From: Fontibacterium subtropicum
Lineage (GTDB): Bacteria > Pseudomonadota > Alphaproteobacteria > Pelagibacterales > Pelagibacteraceae
Direction: 5' to 3'
DNA: 64,000 nt
Assembly (NCBI GenBank): GCA_965235415.1
Contig: CBDDXD010000002.1
Location: 186,001 to 250,000 of the forward strand
Part shown: positions 9,298-18,852 of the stretch, in pieces
Position numbering within the stretch: position 1 is the stretch's first letter
Layout of the letters: each line of letters starts with the position of its first letter
Made by a program: the position numbers and the translations under genes
Notes under the pieces: model-generated
What the model saw: only the letters and a program-made list of their open reading frames with translations
What the model was told of the DNA's origin: nothing
The model's database searches: none

Positions 9298-10294
9298 TAG
9301 TAAAAGATTAAAAATTATAAAAATTTTTCTCAAAAAAAATTATATAGAAAATTATAAAATAAAAGAAATAAAAGGGGATGCTTCTTTTAGAAAATATTTT
9401 AGAATTTATTTAAAAAATAAATCCTACGTTCTTGCTTCTGCAGAACAGGAAAAAAAATCTAATATTTTAAATTATATTCAAATTAATAAGTTTTTAAATA
9501 AAGAAGGAATTAATGCGCCAAAAGTAATAGATTATAATTATAAAAATGGTTTGGCTTTATTGGAGGATTTTGGTGACAAAACTTATCTTCAGTTAATTAA
9601 AAGATCTAAAAATAAGTTTTATGTTTATCAATCGTTAATTAAGTATTTAATTAAATTACAAAGAATAAATTTTAGAACTAACATATTTCGATTTAAAAAA
9701 TATAATTTTAGTATCTTAAAAAAAGAAATAGATTTATTTTTTATTTGGTACTTACCTCATATTATTAAAATAAAAAATAATTCTCAAATTAAAAAGTTAA
9801 GACAATTATTATTATCAATTTTAAAGAATAATTTTATTTATAATAATTGTTTTGTTCATAGAGATTTCCATGTCTCAAATATGATGCAATATAAGAATGA
9901 CTCAAAAAATAAAATTGGAGTTATTGATACACAGGATGCTTTGATTGGTTCAAGAGCTTACGATGTGCTTTCTTTGATAGATGATGTTAGGATTAAAACT
10001 AGTTATGAGTTGAAGCAGAAGTTATTAAATTATTATTTATTATTAGCGAAGAAAGAAAAGAATTTTAATATTAAACAATTTAAGAAAGAATTTTCAATTC
10101 TTTCAGTGCAAAGAGCTATGAAAATTATTGGAATATTTTCAAGGCTTTTTAAACGGGATAAGAAAAATAGATATTTAAAATTAATTCCTTACACTTGGAC
10201 AATACTTAATAAAAGGTTAGAAGATCCAATATTTAAAGAGGTAAGAGTTATCATTAATCAGCAAATTAAATTAAGATCTAAGAATGTTAATTGA
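9290..10294 (+). CDS. AmgK-like sugar kinase (aminoglycoside phosphotransferase fold)
   Basis: A phosphotransferase-fold protein of about 334 residues. The kinase core is visible as HRDFHVSNMM (catalytic loop, Asp base and Asn) and IDTQDALIGSRAYDVLSL (metal-binding Asp). By family and place after tsaE it resembles AmgK, the anomeric MurNAc/GlcNAc kinase of cell-wall recycling. The usual partner nucleotidyltransferase MurU is not next to it; lysK follows instead. I chose ATG 9290, which overlaps the tsaE stop and gives the usual N-terminus; an ATG at 9257 would add 11 residues. Unusually rich in Lys, Asn and Ile. Confidence 0.75.
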   Translation: MINSKRLKIIKIFLKKNYIENYKIKEIKGDASFRKYFRIYLKNKSYVLASAEQEKKSNILNYIQINKFLNKEGINAPKVIDYNYKNGLALLEDFGDKTYLQLIKRSKNKFYVYQSLIKYLIKLQRINFRTNIFRFKKYNFSILKKEIDLFFIWYLPHIIKIKNNSQIKKLRQLLLSILKNNFIYNNCFVHRDFHVSNMMQYKNDSKNKIGVIDTQDALIGSRAYDVLSLIDDVRIKTSYELKQKLLNYYLLLAKKEKNFNIKQFKKEFSILSVQRAMKIIGIFSRLFKRDKKNRYLKLIPYTWTILNKRLEDPIFKEVRVIINQQIKLRSKNVN

Positions 10295-11852
10295 TAAAAA
10301 GTTTTTTGAAGATTCAGAAGCCTGGCCTTTTGTCGAGTCTAGAGAAATATTAAAAAAAAGATTAAAAATAATAGAGAAAAAGGGCTACGTTTTATTTCAA
10401 ACTGGTTACGGACCGAGCGGACTTCCTCATATTGGAACTTTTGGAGAGGTTTGTAGAACTACTATGGTCATGAATGCTTTTCAAAGACTATCTAATATAC
10501 CAATTAAATTATTCACATTTTCAGATGATATGGATGGACTTAGAAAAGTTCCAGATAACATTCCAAATAAATCTCTCTTAGAGGATAATTTAAATAAACC
10601 ATTAACAGCAATTCCTGACCCATTTAAAAAATTTAAGAGTTTTGGAGAACATAATAACAATATGTTAAAAAAATTTTTAGATGATTTTAATTTTAAATAT
10701 GAATTTAAAAGTTCGACTGAACTTTATACCAAAGGTGAATTCGATGATGCTCTAACTGCAGTTTTGAAAAACTATGATAAAATTATGGAAGTTGTTTTGC
10801 CAACTCTTGGTCCTGAAAGAAGAAAAACGTACAGTCCATTTTTACCTATATGTCCTGAGACAGGAAAAGTATTAGAGGTTGCTGTAATTGAGAAAAATTT
10901 AGATACTAAAACTATTATTTATCAAAATGGAAATAAAAAAGTTGAAACAAAAATTACAGGAGGAGCATGTAAGTTACAGTGGAAAGTCGATTGGGCTATG
11001 CGCTGGTTTGCTCTTGGAGTTGATTTTGAAATGTATGGAAAAGACCTAATACCAAGTGCTGAATTATCTAGCAAAATTTGTAAAATTTTAGGAGGAATAC
11101 CACCAGCTGGATTTGCATATGAGTTATTTTTAGATGAAAATGGAGAAAAGATATCTAAATCAAAAGGGAATGGAATTACAATTGAACAATGGCTTAAGTA
11201 CGCATCTCCGGAAAGCTTATCTTTGTATATGTATCAAAATCCAACCAGAGCAAAAAAACTATACTTTCAAGTTATTCCAAAGGCAGTCGATGAGTATCTT
11301 TCTTTTCTAGAAAAATTTGAAAAACAAGAAGAAAAAGAAAAACTTGGAAATCCAGTTTGGCATATTCATGATGGAAATCCACCAAAAGAAGAAATAATTA
11401 TTTCCTTTAACATTTTGCTTAATTTAGTCAGCGTAAGTAATACAGATAAAGAAGATGTTATTTGGAAATTTATTAAGAACTTTAGTCCAAATTTAGTTAA
11501 AGAAAAACATCCTATTCTTGCAAAACTTATTTTAAACGCGATTAATTATTTTAATGATATTGTAAAAATTAATAAAAAATTTAGAAAACCTGATCCAATA
11601 GAAAAAAAAGCACTACAAGATCTTTCTGAGCAAATTTCTAAAATGAGTCCAAATCTTCAGCCAGAGGAGATCCAAACCATAGTTTATACTGTTGGCAAGA
11701 TACATTATTCAAAAGAGAGGCTAAGAGATTGGTTTAAAATGATTTATGAGGTACTTTTTGGAGATGAACAGGGGCCTAGAATGGGCTCGTTTATAAGTTT
11801 TTATGGTATTAAAGAAACTGTAAATTTAATTAATAAATCTATTAATGATTAA
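10284..11852 (+). CDS. lysK: Class I lysyl-tRNA synthetase
   Basis: A 522-residue class I LysRS, the archaeal-type enzyme found in many alphaproteobacteria in place of the class II LysS. The HIGH-like motif is GPSGLPHIGTFGEV (about residues 43-56) and the KMSKS-like motif is KISKSKGNG. The Rossmann core and C-terminal helical anticodon region are complete. It overlaps the preceding kinase gene by 11 bases and pyrD follows after 8 bases, so the three look co-transcribed. No class II enzyme was seen in the window. Confidence 0.95.
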   Translation: MLIDKKFFEDSEAWPFVESREILKKRLKIIEKKGYVLFQTGYGPSGLPHIGTFGEVCRTTMVMNAFQRLSNIPIKLFTFSDDMDGLRKVPDNIPNKSLLEDNLNKPLTAIPDPFKKFKSFGEHNNNMLKKFLDDFNFKYEFKSSTELYTKGEFDDALTAVLKNYDKIMEVVLPTLGPERRKTYSPFLPICPETGKVLEVAVIEKNLDTKTIIYQNGNKKVETKITGGACKLQWKVDWAMRWFALGVDFEMYGKDLIPSAELSSKICKILGGIPPAGFAYELFLDENGEKISKSKGNGITIEQWLKYASPESLSLYMYQNPTRAKKLYFQVIPKAVDEYLSFLEKFEKQEEKEKLGNPVWHIHDGNPPKEEIIISFNILLNLVSVSNTDKEDVIWKFIKNFSPNLVKEKHPILAKLILNAINYFNDIVKINKKFRKPDPIEKKALQDLSEQISKMSPNLQPEEIQTIVYTVGKIHYSKERLRDWFKMIYEVLFGDEQGPRMGSFISFYGIKETVNLINKSIND

Positions 11853-11860
11853 TCATAAAA

Positions 11861-12907
11861 ATGAATTTTCAGATTATTAATTCTTTTATTAATAAGCTGG
11901 ATCCTGAACTTGCCCATTCCTTAGCCATTCAGTTTTTAAAAAATCTTTATATTCCTATTTTTTCATCAAAAGATGATGAAATTTTAAAAATTAATATTTT
12001 AGGAAAAGAATTTTCAAATCCATTAGGTTTAGCAGCAGGATTTGATAAGAATGCCGAGGTATTTGATAAGATGTTTGCTTTAGGATTTGGTTTTGTAGAA
12101 GTTGGAACTATTACTCCAAAAGCACAAGAGGGAAATATAAAGCCAAGAGTCTTTAGATTAATAGAAGATGAAGCGATTATTAATCGTTTGGGTTTTCCAA
12201 GTCAGGGTTTAGTTAAAATTAGAAGTAGAATTGAGAGTAAAAGTTTAGAGGGAATTTTAGGAGTTAATATTGGGCCGAACAAGGATAGTGCATCGCGAGT
12301 TGACGATTATGTAGAATGTTTTAAAAATTTTCATAATTTATGCAGTTATATATGCATAAATATTTCATCACCCAATACTGAAAATTTAAGAAATTTTCAT
12401 CAACAAGAAAATTTAAAAAAATTATTAAGTGAAATTTTGAATATAAAAAGTACATTAAGTAGTAAAACCCCCATTGTTTTGAAGATATCACCAGATATTA
12501 ATGACGTTGATATTGATATGATTTGTAAAAGTATTTTAGAATTTAATTTAGATGGATTAGTTCTAACAAATACGTCAGTTAAATTAAGAGAAAATTTAAT
12601 TAATAAACAAAAAAATGAAACAGGTGGTTTATCAGGCGCTCCTATTAAAGAAATCTCAAATTTAATTATTAAAAAGTTTTTTAAAATTATCAGAGGAAAA
12701 GTTCCGATAATTGGCGTAGGGGGGATCGACTCAGGAATCTCGGCTTATGAAAAAATAAGAGCAGGGGCTTCTTTATTACAGCTTTATACAGGTTTAGTTT
12801 ACAAAGGACCTTTTGTTATAACATCTATTAAGCAAGAGTTAACTCAGCTTTTAAAAAGAGATGGATTTTCTTCTTTACAAGAAGCGATAGGCGTTGACAG
12901 CAAATAA
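11861..12907 (+). CDS. pyrD: Dihydroorotate dehydrogenase (quinone), class 2
   Basis: A 348-residue FMN enzyme of pyrimidine synthesis that oxidises dihydroorotate and passes electrons to quinone. The class 2 form is recognised by the N-terminal helical membrane-associating extension (DPELAHSLAIQFLK), NPLGLAAGFDKN, VEVGTITP, NISSPNT and GVGGIDSG. It is the last gene of the rightward tsaE-lysK run and overlaps the 3' end of the convergent DUF3429 gene by 33 bases. Confidence 0.95.
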   Translation: MNFQIINSFINKLDPELAHSLAIQFLKNLYIPIFSSKDDEILKINILGKEFSNPLGLAAGFDKNAEVFDKMFALGFGFVEVGTITPKAQEGNIKPRVFRLIEDEAIINRLGFPSQGLVKIRSRIESKSLEGILGVNIGPNKDSASRVDDYVECFKNFHNLCSYICINISSPNTENLRNFHQQENLKKLLSEILNIKSTLSSKTPIVLKISPDINDVDIDMICKSILEFNLDGLVLTNTSVKLRENLINKQKNETGGLSGAPIKEISNLIIKKFFKIIRGKVPIIGVGGIDSGISAYEKIRAGASLLQLYTGLVYKGPFVITSIKQELTQLLKRDGFSSLQEAIGVDSK

Positions 12908-13324
12908 ATTAATCACCAAAGTTAAAATTACTAAAAAGGTTAGTCTTTTTCTTAGATTTAAATACCAAACATTATTAGACTCAGAAAATATTTTACCATC
13001 AATAAAGTTAGTTGCGAAAAATAGCACCATGTAGATTGCAATTTTTATATCTTGGTTTGCAAAAAAATCTAAAATAAAAGAAAAAACCGGGACTAAAACA
13101 CTTAAAGTTAATAATAAATTTTTATTACTAGAAATATTACTATTTAAGATTTTACTCCATTGGCTGCCGCAAAGAAAAGATAAAATTATATTTGCATAAA
13201 ATAAATATACATCCACAACATAGTTATTAAAATTTGAAATAAAAAAAATGATTGTAAGTGCGAAAAACGGAATAAGACCGAGATGCCCCAATATTGTTGC
13301 TAATTTTTTTTTTTCGATTGGCAT
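12875..13324 (-). CDS. DUF3429 membrane protein
   Basis: A 149-residue protein with four or five hydrophobic segments. The N-terminal LGLIPFFAL and YANIILSFLCGSQWSKI fit DUF3429, a family of small inner-membrane proteins of unknown function. The start lies one base after the stop of the TSUP transporter upstream, so the two are co-transcribed. The 3' end overlaps pyrD on the other strand. Confidence 0.75.
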   Translation of the reverse strand: MPIEKKKLATILGHLGLIPFFALTIIFFISNFNNYVVDVYLFYANIILSFLCGSQWSKILNSNISSNKNLLLTLSVLVPVFSFILDFFANQDIKIAIYMVLFFATNFIDGKIFSESNNVWYLNLRKRLTFLVILTLVINLFAVNAYRFL

Positions 13325-13325
13325 A

Positions 13326-14384
13326 TTAATATTTTAGTTTTTTAAAAATAAACGAGCTAAAGTATCCAATTAATATAGCAAGTATCACAGCAGTTAATGC
13401 ATATAATATTGGACTGGTATTTACAAATTGATAAATAAAATCTTGAAAGAAATTTAAGTGATCTTGACTATCTATTTTTTTAAAAATTTTAAATTTTAAT
13501 TCTTCTACAAATAAAGAATAGCCAAATTTTAATCCAAAAATAATAATGATAATGGACATTAAAATTCTAAGTTCTTCATTTTTTAAATTTATACCAAGTC
13601 TAGTTCCTAATTGTACTCCAACAACAGATCCGAGCATAAGAATAGAAACTAAAATAAGATCAATATTATGATTAGTGATAGCATGAAAGAAAGTTACAAA
13701 AGTCATAACAAAAATCATTACAAATAAAGATGTTCCCGGAACAAGTTTAGATGGCATGCCAATAACGTAAATCATTACTGGAATTAAAATAAAAGCTCCT
13801 CCTACGCCCATCATGGATGAAATAATTCCAATCAAGAATCCAAAAAATATTGGTGGAATGATACTAATGTAAAGCCTTGAAGAGTTCATTCTAACTTTGA
13901 ATGGAAGTCCATGAATCCAGGTATGTTTACGAAATTTTCGTCTTATAAATTTTTTATTTTTTATTCTGCGAAACTCAGCAAGACTTTCAATGAACATTAA
14001 AAGTCCAAAACTAGTTAATAATACAAAATATAAAATTGAAGTAATCGTATTAATTTTTCCAATTTGAATTAATAATTTAATAAAATAAATACCAAGGGTT
14101 GCACCAAAAATTCCTCCACTTAAAATATAAATACCCATTTTAATGTCGACTTGTTTTTTGTACCAATGGGCAAATGTTCCAGAAACAGAAGATGCTAAAA
14201 TATTGTTAGATCCATTTGCAATGGCATGCATTGGAGGAATACCAAAAAAAATTAAAGCGGGTGTCATTAAAAATCCACCACCAATACCAAGTAAACCACT
14301 TAAGAAACCAATAAAGCCGCTTATTGATAATAAATATAAAATGTTAACATGGACCTCTACGATTGGCAGGTAAACTTGGAACAT
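13326..14384 (-). CDS. Sulfite exporter TauE/SafE (TSUP) family permease
   Basis: A 352-residue polytopic membrane protein with the two-repeat TSUP architecture. The first repeat has GFLSGLLGIGGGFLMTPAL near the N-terminus and the second IGIISSMMGVGGAFILIP near residue 185. A basic cytoplasmic loop (about 133-150) separates the halves. TSUP proteins move sulfite, sulfoacetate or other organosulfonates; the substrate here is not evident. It heads a two-gene leftward operon with the DUF3429 gene. The 137 bases to rpmB hold divergent promoters. Confidence 0.87.
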   Translation of the reverse strand: MFQVYLPIVEVHVNILYLLSISGFIGFLSGLLGIGGGFLMTPALIFFGIPPMHAIANGSNNILASSVSGTFAHWYKKQVDIKMGIYILSGGIFGATLGIYFIKLLIQIGKINTITSILYFVLLTSFGLLMFIESLAEFRRIKNKKFIRRKFRKHTWIHGLPFKVRMNSSRLYISIIPPIFFGFLIGIISSMMGVGGAFILIPVMIYVIGMPSKLVPGTSLFVMIFVMTFVTFFHAITNHNIDLILVSILMLGSVVGVQLGTRLGINLKNEELRILMSIIIIIFGLKFGYSLFVEELKFKIFKKIDSQDHLNFFQDFIYQFVNTSPILYALTAVILAILIGYFSSFIFKKLKY

Positions 14385-14476
14385 GAAAATTTTAAGTTAA
14401 ATAATAATTATTGGACTAATCTTGTAAAAACAAGAAATCAATTATTGCAAATAATCTAGGATTTATAAGAAATATC

Positions 14477-14505
14477 TTGACGTAAATTCATCATCTAACT
14501 ATATC
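14477..14505 (+). promoter_or_regulatory. Sigma-70-type promoter for rpmB
   Basis: TTGACG at 14477-14482 and TATATC at 14500-14505 are separated by exactly 17 bases. This is one of the clearest housekeeping promoter matches in the window. A strong ribosome-binding site AGGAG (14512-14516) sits six bases before the rpmB ATG, so the leader would be only about 10 bases and the SD would lie near the transcript's 5' end. Confidence 0.6.
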
Positions 14506-14521
14506 CCTTGCAGGAGAAAAT

Positions 14522-14857
14522 ATGTCTAAACTTTGCGAACTAACAGGTAAAAGACCACAAACAGGTCATAATGTCAGTCACGCTAATAATAAAACCAAAA
14601 GAAGATTTTTTCCAAATCTCAAGAAAGTTTCTTTTAAAAGTGAAAAATTAAATCGTGATATTCGTATCAAAATTTGTACTCGTGCAATTAAAGCTGTAGA
14701 TTTTAGAGGTGGAATTGATGAGTTTTTATTGAGAGCTAAAAATAAAAATTTATCTCCTAGAGTAAAAAAAATAAGAAAACTTTTGTTAACTATTGTACCC
14801 CACGTAAAAAAAGTTAGACAAGAAGTAAAAGTTAAAAAAGAAATTAAAAAAGTTTAG
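14522..14857 (+). CDS. rpmB: 50S ribosomal protein L28
   Basis: A 111-residue basic protein of the large ribosomal subunit. It starts with CELTGKRPQTGHNVSHANNK and continues with KRRFFPNLKKVSF, both diagnostic of L28. The core is of usual size; a Lys/Val-rich tail of about 15 residues (HVKKVRQEVKVKKEIKKV) is added. It is preceded by AGGAG six bases before the ATG. The next gene follows within 6 bases. Confidence 0.96.
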   Translation: MSKLCELTGKRPQTGHNVSHANNKTKRRFFPNLKKVSFKSEKLNRDIRIKICTRAIKAVDFRGGIDEFLLRAKNKNLSPRVKKIRKLLLTIVPHVKKVRQEVKVKKEIKKV

Positions 14858-14863
14858 TTAATT

Positions 14864-15412
14864 TTGATTTTTTCCAAAAAAATATTTTGGTACACATCTG
14901 CTATGGCAGTGGTGATCTGCTCATCTAATTATTTAGTTCAATTCCCTTTTAATTACTTTCAGCTTAATGAAATAATAACCTGGGGTGCTTTTACATACCC
15001 AGTTTCTTTTTTTATTACAGAACTTGCAAATCGTTTCTTTGGAAAAAAGTTTGCTCGTAAAGTTGTGTTTGCAGGGTTCTTAACTGGACTAATATTATCT
15101 TTTATTTTAAGTCTTCAAGAGTTTATTGTTTCGAGAATTGTAATTGGTTCAGGAATAGCTTTTCTTGCCGCGCAATTATTAGATATTAAAGTTTTTGATT
15201 TTTTAAGGAATAAGTCTTGGTTTATTCCTCCTCTAGTTTCGTCACTTCTTTGTTCGCTATTAGATACCATATTGTTTTTTAGCATTGCTTTTTATGGAAC
15301 CGACATCAATTGGATAACTTTAGCTTTAGGTGATTTTACAGTTAAATTGTTAGTGGATTTTGTTATGCTTCTTCCTTTTAGGTTGGCAATATCAAAGTAT
15401 AAAGTTATTTAA
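14864..15412 (+). CDS. Queuosine precursor transporter (YhhQ/VUT family)
   Basis: A 182-residue protein with about six hydrophobic segments. TYPVSFFITELANRFFG near residue 42 and the C-terminal DFTVKLLVDFVMLLPFR match the VUT family, whose E. coli member YhhQ imports preQ0/preQ1 for queuosine. The chosen TTG start lies 6 bases after rpmB; an internal ATG at 14902 would cut into the first membrane segment. The gene is convergent with cobT and overlaps its end by 4 bases. Confidence 0.82.
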   Translation: MIFSKKIFWYTSAMAVVICSSNYLVQFPFNYFQLNEIITWGAFTYPVSFFITELANRFFGKKFARKVVFAGFLTGLILSFILSLQEFIVSRIVIGSGIAFLAAQLLDIKVFDFLRNKSWFIPPLVSSLLCSLLDTILFFSIAFYGTDINWITLALGDFTVKLLVDFVMLLPFRLAISKYKVI

Positions 15413-17196
15413 TTTAATTTCTTTTTTCTTGTTTCTTCAATAAATAAATCTGCCAGCTGATCAATTAATGCGTCACCAAGTTCTTGTACGTCTGCAATTT
15501 TTAAAGCTTTGCTATAATAGTTAGTAACATCATGACCAATTCCAATAGCGTTAATTTCAATATCTTTTTTATTCTCAATCCATTTTACAGTATTTTTTAA
15601 GTGCTTTTCTAAATAATTTCCTGGGTTTACAGAGAGGGTTGAGTCATCAACAGGGGCTCCATCAGATATTACCATTAAAATTTTTCTTTCTTCGCTTCTT
15701 TTCTTTAATCTTTGGTAGGCCCATAAAATTGCTTCCCCATCAATATTTTCTTTTAAGATTCCCTCTTTTAACATTAATCCTAAATTATTTTTTCCTCTAC
15801 GCCATGGTGTGTCTGCAGATTTATAAACAATATGCGATAAATCATTTAATCTTCCAGGATTGTTTATTTTATTTTTTAACCATAACTCCCTACTTTTCCC
15901 GCCTTTCCAATTTAAAGTTGTAAACCCCAATATTTCAACTTTTACAGAACATCTTTCTAGTGTGCGCGATAAAATATCGGCGCAAATGGCCGCAATAGAG
16001 ATAGGTCTACCTCGCATCGATCCTGAATTATCGATCAATAAAGTAACTATTGTGTCTTTGAAATTTGTATTTTTTTCCTTCTTATAAGAAAGAGAGTTAT
16101 GGGGATCGATGATAACTCTAGTTAGTTTTGCCGTATCAAGCATACCTTCTTCAAGATCAAACTCCCAAGATCTATTTTGATATGCGAGTAATTTTCTTTG
16201 CAATTTATTTGCAAGTCTTGAAATGAAATTATGAAAAGATTTTAATTGATTGTCTAAATTTTCTCTAAATTTAATCATTTCACTAGAATCAACCATTTCT
16301 TCAGCATTAATAATTTTGTCAAATTTATTTGTAAAAATTTTATATTTAACTTCATTATTATTTTTTTTAATATTAGAGGATTTTATTTCATCATTTGAGC
16401 TATTTTCGTCTTCAATTAAAGACTGTCGCTCACTTTCATTTGCATCAATTTCAACATCAGGAATTATACTTTCAATATTAAAGTCTTGCTTATTAGAATT
16501 TTTATCCTGATTAATCTCATTATCATTTTGATCTTTAAGTTTATTTTCATTTTTTTGTTCATTATCATTATCACTATTATTAGGAGTTAACTTTTCTTCT
16601 AATTTTAGATCTTGAATAATAGAGTTTAAAATAGTTGAGAATTTTTCTTGATTAGAAATGTTTTTCTTTAATAAATCTAATTTATCTTTAATTTGTTCAT
16701 TAATAGTATTATTCCAATTTTTTAAGCTCTTTTTTTCTTCAATATTTAAGTCAAGATTAAGTAGGTGATTTGCTAAAATAATATCAAAAGCTTTTTCAAT
16801 GTTGTTATAGAAATCATCATTTTGTTCTTTAAATTTCTTTTGATAGTAATTTTTAAAGTTTAGATTTATTCCTGCAAAATTTTCTGATCCTAGTTTTTCA
16901 TAGCGAATTTTTTCAGCACTCTTATAAATATTTTTTGCAATTATCCCTCTTGGTTCAAATTTTTTTAAAATTTCAAAATTGCTATGTTTTATTTTTAAGG
17001 CTTCAGAATCTGCTAGGGCTCTAATATTTTGATATTCATCTATAGTATCAAAATTAATTTTAGGAAGATTAATAACATTGCTTTCTTTAGCAGGAGCGTC
17101 TGAAAAAAGAATATTGAGATCTTGTTTTTTAGCTATCGCCTTAATGGTTGATGAGATGGCTATTTTAAAATTTTCAGCCTGTTTTTCATTTTCCAT
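15409..17196 (-). CDS. cobT: Cobaltochelatase subunit CobT
   Basis: A 595-residue protein with the CobT layout: an N-terminal domain, a low-complexity Asn/Asp/Glu/Lys-rich linker (about 190-290) and a C-terminal von Willebrand A domain with MIDAS motif DNSGSMRG beginning at D389. With CobS it forms the AAA+ chaperone pair that powers cobalt insertion by CobN in aerobic B12 synthesis. No cobN or other corrin gene is in the window. CobST in cobalamin-auxotrophic alphaproteobacteria probably have another role. Its start overlaps cobS by 11 bases. Confidence 0.9.
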   Translation of the reverse strand: MENEKQAENFKIAISSTIKAIAKKQDLNILFSDAPAKESNVINLPKINFDTIDEYQNIRALADSEALKIKHSNFEILKKFEPRGIIAKNIYKSAEKIRYEKLGSENFAGINLNFKNYYQKKFKEQNDDFYNNIEKAFDIILANHLLNLDLNIEEKKSLKNWNNTINEQIKDKLDLLKKNISNQEKFSTILNSIIQDLKLEEKLTPNNSDNDNEQKNENKLKDQNDNEINQDKNSNKQDFNIESIIPDVEIDANESERQSLIEDENSSNDEIKSSNIKKNNNEVKYKIFTNKFDKIINAEEMVDSSEMIKFRENLDNQLKSFHNFISRLANKLQRKLLAYQNRSWEFDLEEGMLDTAKLTRVIIDPHNSLSYKKEKNTNFKDTIVTLLIDNSGSMRGRPISIAAICADILSRTLERCSVKVEILGFTTLNWKGGKSRELWLKNKINNPGRLNDLSHIVYKSADTPWRRGKNNLGLMLKEGILKENIDGEAILWAYQRLKKRSEERKILMVISDGAPVDDSTLSVNPGNYLEKHLKNTVKWIENKKDIEINAIGIGHDVTNYYSKALKIADVQELGDALIDQLADLFIEETRKKKLN

Positions 17197-18181
17197 TTTT
17201 GAGATTTATTTTTACACTTGCAGATGTTTCTGTAAGTTCCTTGGCAAAACATCTTTGAAAATATTCTGCGATAATTGCTCTTTCTAATTCATCGCACCGA
17301 TTTAAAAATGATATTCTAAAAGAGTAGCCAATATCATTAAAAATTTTATAATTATCTGCCCAAGTCATCACTGTTCTAGGGCTCATTACAGTTGAAATAT
17401 CTCCATTAGCAAGACCAGATCTTGTTAGATCGGCAACTTGAATCATTTTTTGTACAATTTTTTTTCCCTCAGCATTGTTTAGATGTGGGCACTTTGATAA
17501 TATGATTTCAAGTTCATTCTCTTGTTTTAGATAATTAAGTGTTGTTACGATGTTCCAACGATCCATTTGTCCTTGATTAATCTGTTGTGTTCCATGGTAA
17601 AGTCCTGAAGTATCTCCAAGACCAATGGTATTTGCTGTTGCAAATAATCTAAAATATTTATTTTGTTTAATGACTTTATTTTTATCAAGTAGAGTTAATT
17701 TTCCTTCACTTTCAAGTAATCTTTGAATAACAAACATTACATCAGGTCTTCCGGCATCATATTCGTCAAATACTAAAGCCACTGGATTTTGTAGTGCCCA
17801 AGGTAAGATTCCTTCTCTAAATTCAGTAATCTGTTTGTTATCTTTTATTACGATCGCATCTTTTCCTAAAAGATCAATTCTACTTATATGACTATCTAAA
17901 TTTATTCTTATACAGGGCCAATTTAGTCTTGCCGCAACTTGTTCGATGTGAGTTGATTTTCCTGTGCCGTGAAACCCTTGAATCAAAACTCTTTTGTTAA
18001 AAACAAAACCAGCAAGGATTGAAAGAGTCGTATCACGGTCAAATCTGTAGGAGCTATCTAGTTCAGGAACAAATTGATTTTTTTTTGAAAAACCTTCAAC
18101 CGTCATATCGGTATCAATATTAAAAATTTGCTTTACAGAAATTTTTAAATCGGGTGCACTTTCAAAAGTATTATTGTCCAT
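17186..18181 (-). CDS. cobS: Cobaltochelatase subunit CobS (AAA+ ATPase)
   Basis: A 331-residue MoxR-like AAA+ protein with Walker A GFHGTGKS at residues 69-76 and Walker B VALVFDEYDAG (D139, E140). FATANTIGLGDTSGLYHGT and SFRISFLNRCDE are typical of CobS. It partners the downstream CobT, with an 11-base overlap on each side (J-protein, cobS, cobT), so all three are translationally coupled. This trio is conserved widely in alphaproteobacteria, including species without a B12 pathway. Confidence 0.92.
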   Translation of the reverse strand: MDNNTFESAPDLKISVKQIFNIDTDMTVEGFSKKNQFVPELDSSYRFDRDTTLSILAGFVFNKRVLIQGFHGTGKSTHIEQVAARLNWPCIRINLDSHISRIDLLGKDAIVIKDNKQITEFREGILPWALQNPVALVFDEYDAGRPDVMFVIQRLLESEGKLTLLDKNKVIKQNKYFRLFATANTIGLGDTSGLYHGTQQINQGQMDRWNIVTTLNYLKQENELEIILSKCPHLNNAEGKKIVQKMIQVADLTRSGLANGDISTVMSPRTVMTWADNYKIFNDIGYSFRISFLNRCDELERAIIAEYFQRCFAKELTETSASVKINLKNGK

Positions 18182-18818
18182 GATTTACGTTTTTTTGATT
18201 ATTCCTTAAAAGAGTATAAGCTATTGTTATTTCTTTTAATTTATTCTCAAATTTTTTATCTCCAGAATTTGTATCTGGGTGATATTTTTTTACAAGTTTT
18301 TTAAATTGTTCTCTAATTTCGCTCCATTTTACATTACTTTTTAAATCAAGTTTTTTTAAAGCTTCTATTTCTTTTGAGCTATAAATTGTTTTTTTTTCAA
18401 ATTGTTTAAAATAATCGGCAGGAAAAGCATCTTGTTCTTCTAAAATATTTCTCCACACTTTATTAAAAAAATTATCTTTTGAGCCAAGTTTAGAGGTTGG
18501 TTTATGCCACGTAATATCGGAATGTATAAATTCCTCAATTTTATCCTGAGACATTTCAGAGAAAAAATCCCACTCGTGATTATAAATTTTTATATGTTCT
18601 GAGCAAAACCATTTATATTCGCCTACAGTTTTCGAAGGCGCTTTAAATTCACCCGGCTGTTTACATTTTTTCCAATCACATGAATTATCATTGGTCTTGT
18701 TATGAATTTTTAAATGATCGCCGCAAAACCATTTGTATTGTTTATTTATATCCTTCTTTATTAGACCCTTACCAGAAGCTATCTCTTTACATTTGCTCCA
18801 TTCACAGATCTTTCTCAT
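18171..18818 (-). CDS. J-domain protein with two N-terminal zinc-knuckle-like repeats
   Basis: A 215-residue DnaJ-like protein. The C-terminal region (about 150-212) is a J domain with KKYHPDTNSG holding the HPD that stimulates DnaK. The N-terminal 80 residues hold two copies of a C-x4-C ... YKWFC-x2-H-x2-(I/L)-(H/Y)N module: C5, C10, C32, H35 and C47, C52, C72, H75. The CobS-linked J-proteins I know from alphaproteobacteria carry one such module (FC-x2-H...YN-x2-W-x-FF), so the N-terminal copy seems an added duplication. It overlaps cobS by 11 bases and is likely a chaperone of the CobST complex (inference). Confidence 0.85.
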   Translation of the reverse strand: MRKICEWSKCKEIASGKGLIKKDINKQYKWFCGDHLKIHNKTNDNSCDWKKCKQPGEFKAPSKTVGEYKWFCSEHIKIYNHEWDFFSEMSQDKIEEFIHSDITWHKPTSKLGSKDNFFNKVWRNILEEQDAFPADYFKQFEKKTIYSSKEIEALKKLDLKSNVKWSEIREQFKKLVKKYHPDTNSGDKKFENKLKEITIAYTLLRNNQKNVNHGQ

Positions 18819-18852
18819 TTGCGTAATTTTTTAAATTGATTAAAATTATTTT

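Noticed and set aside
15639..16510. Several open frames antisense to cobT
   Set aside because: They mirror the low-complexity and VWA regions of cobT and show no protein family features.
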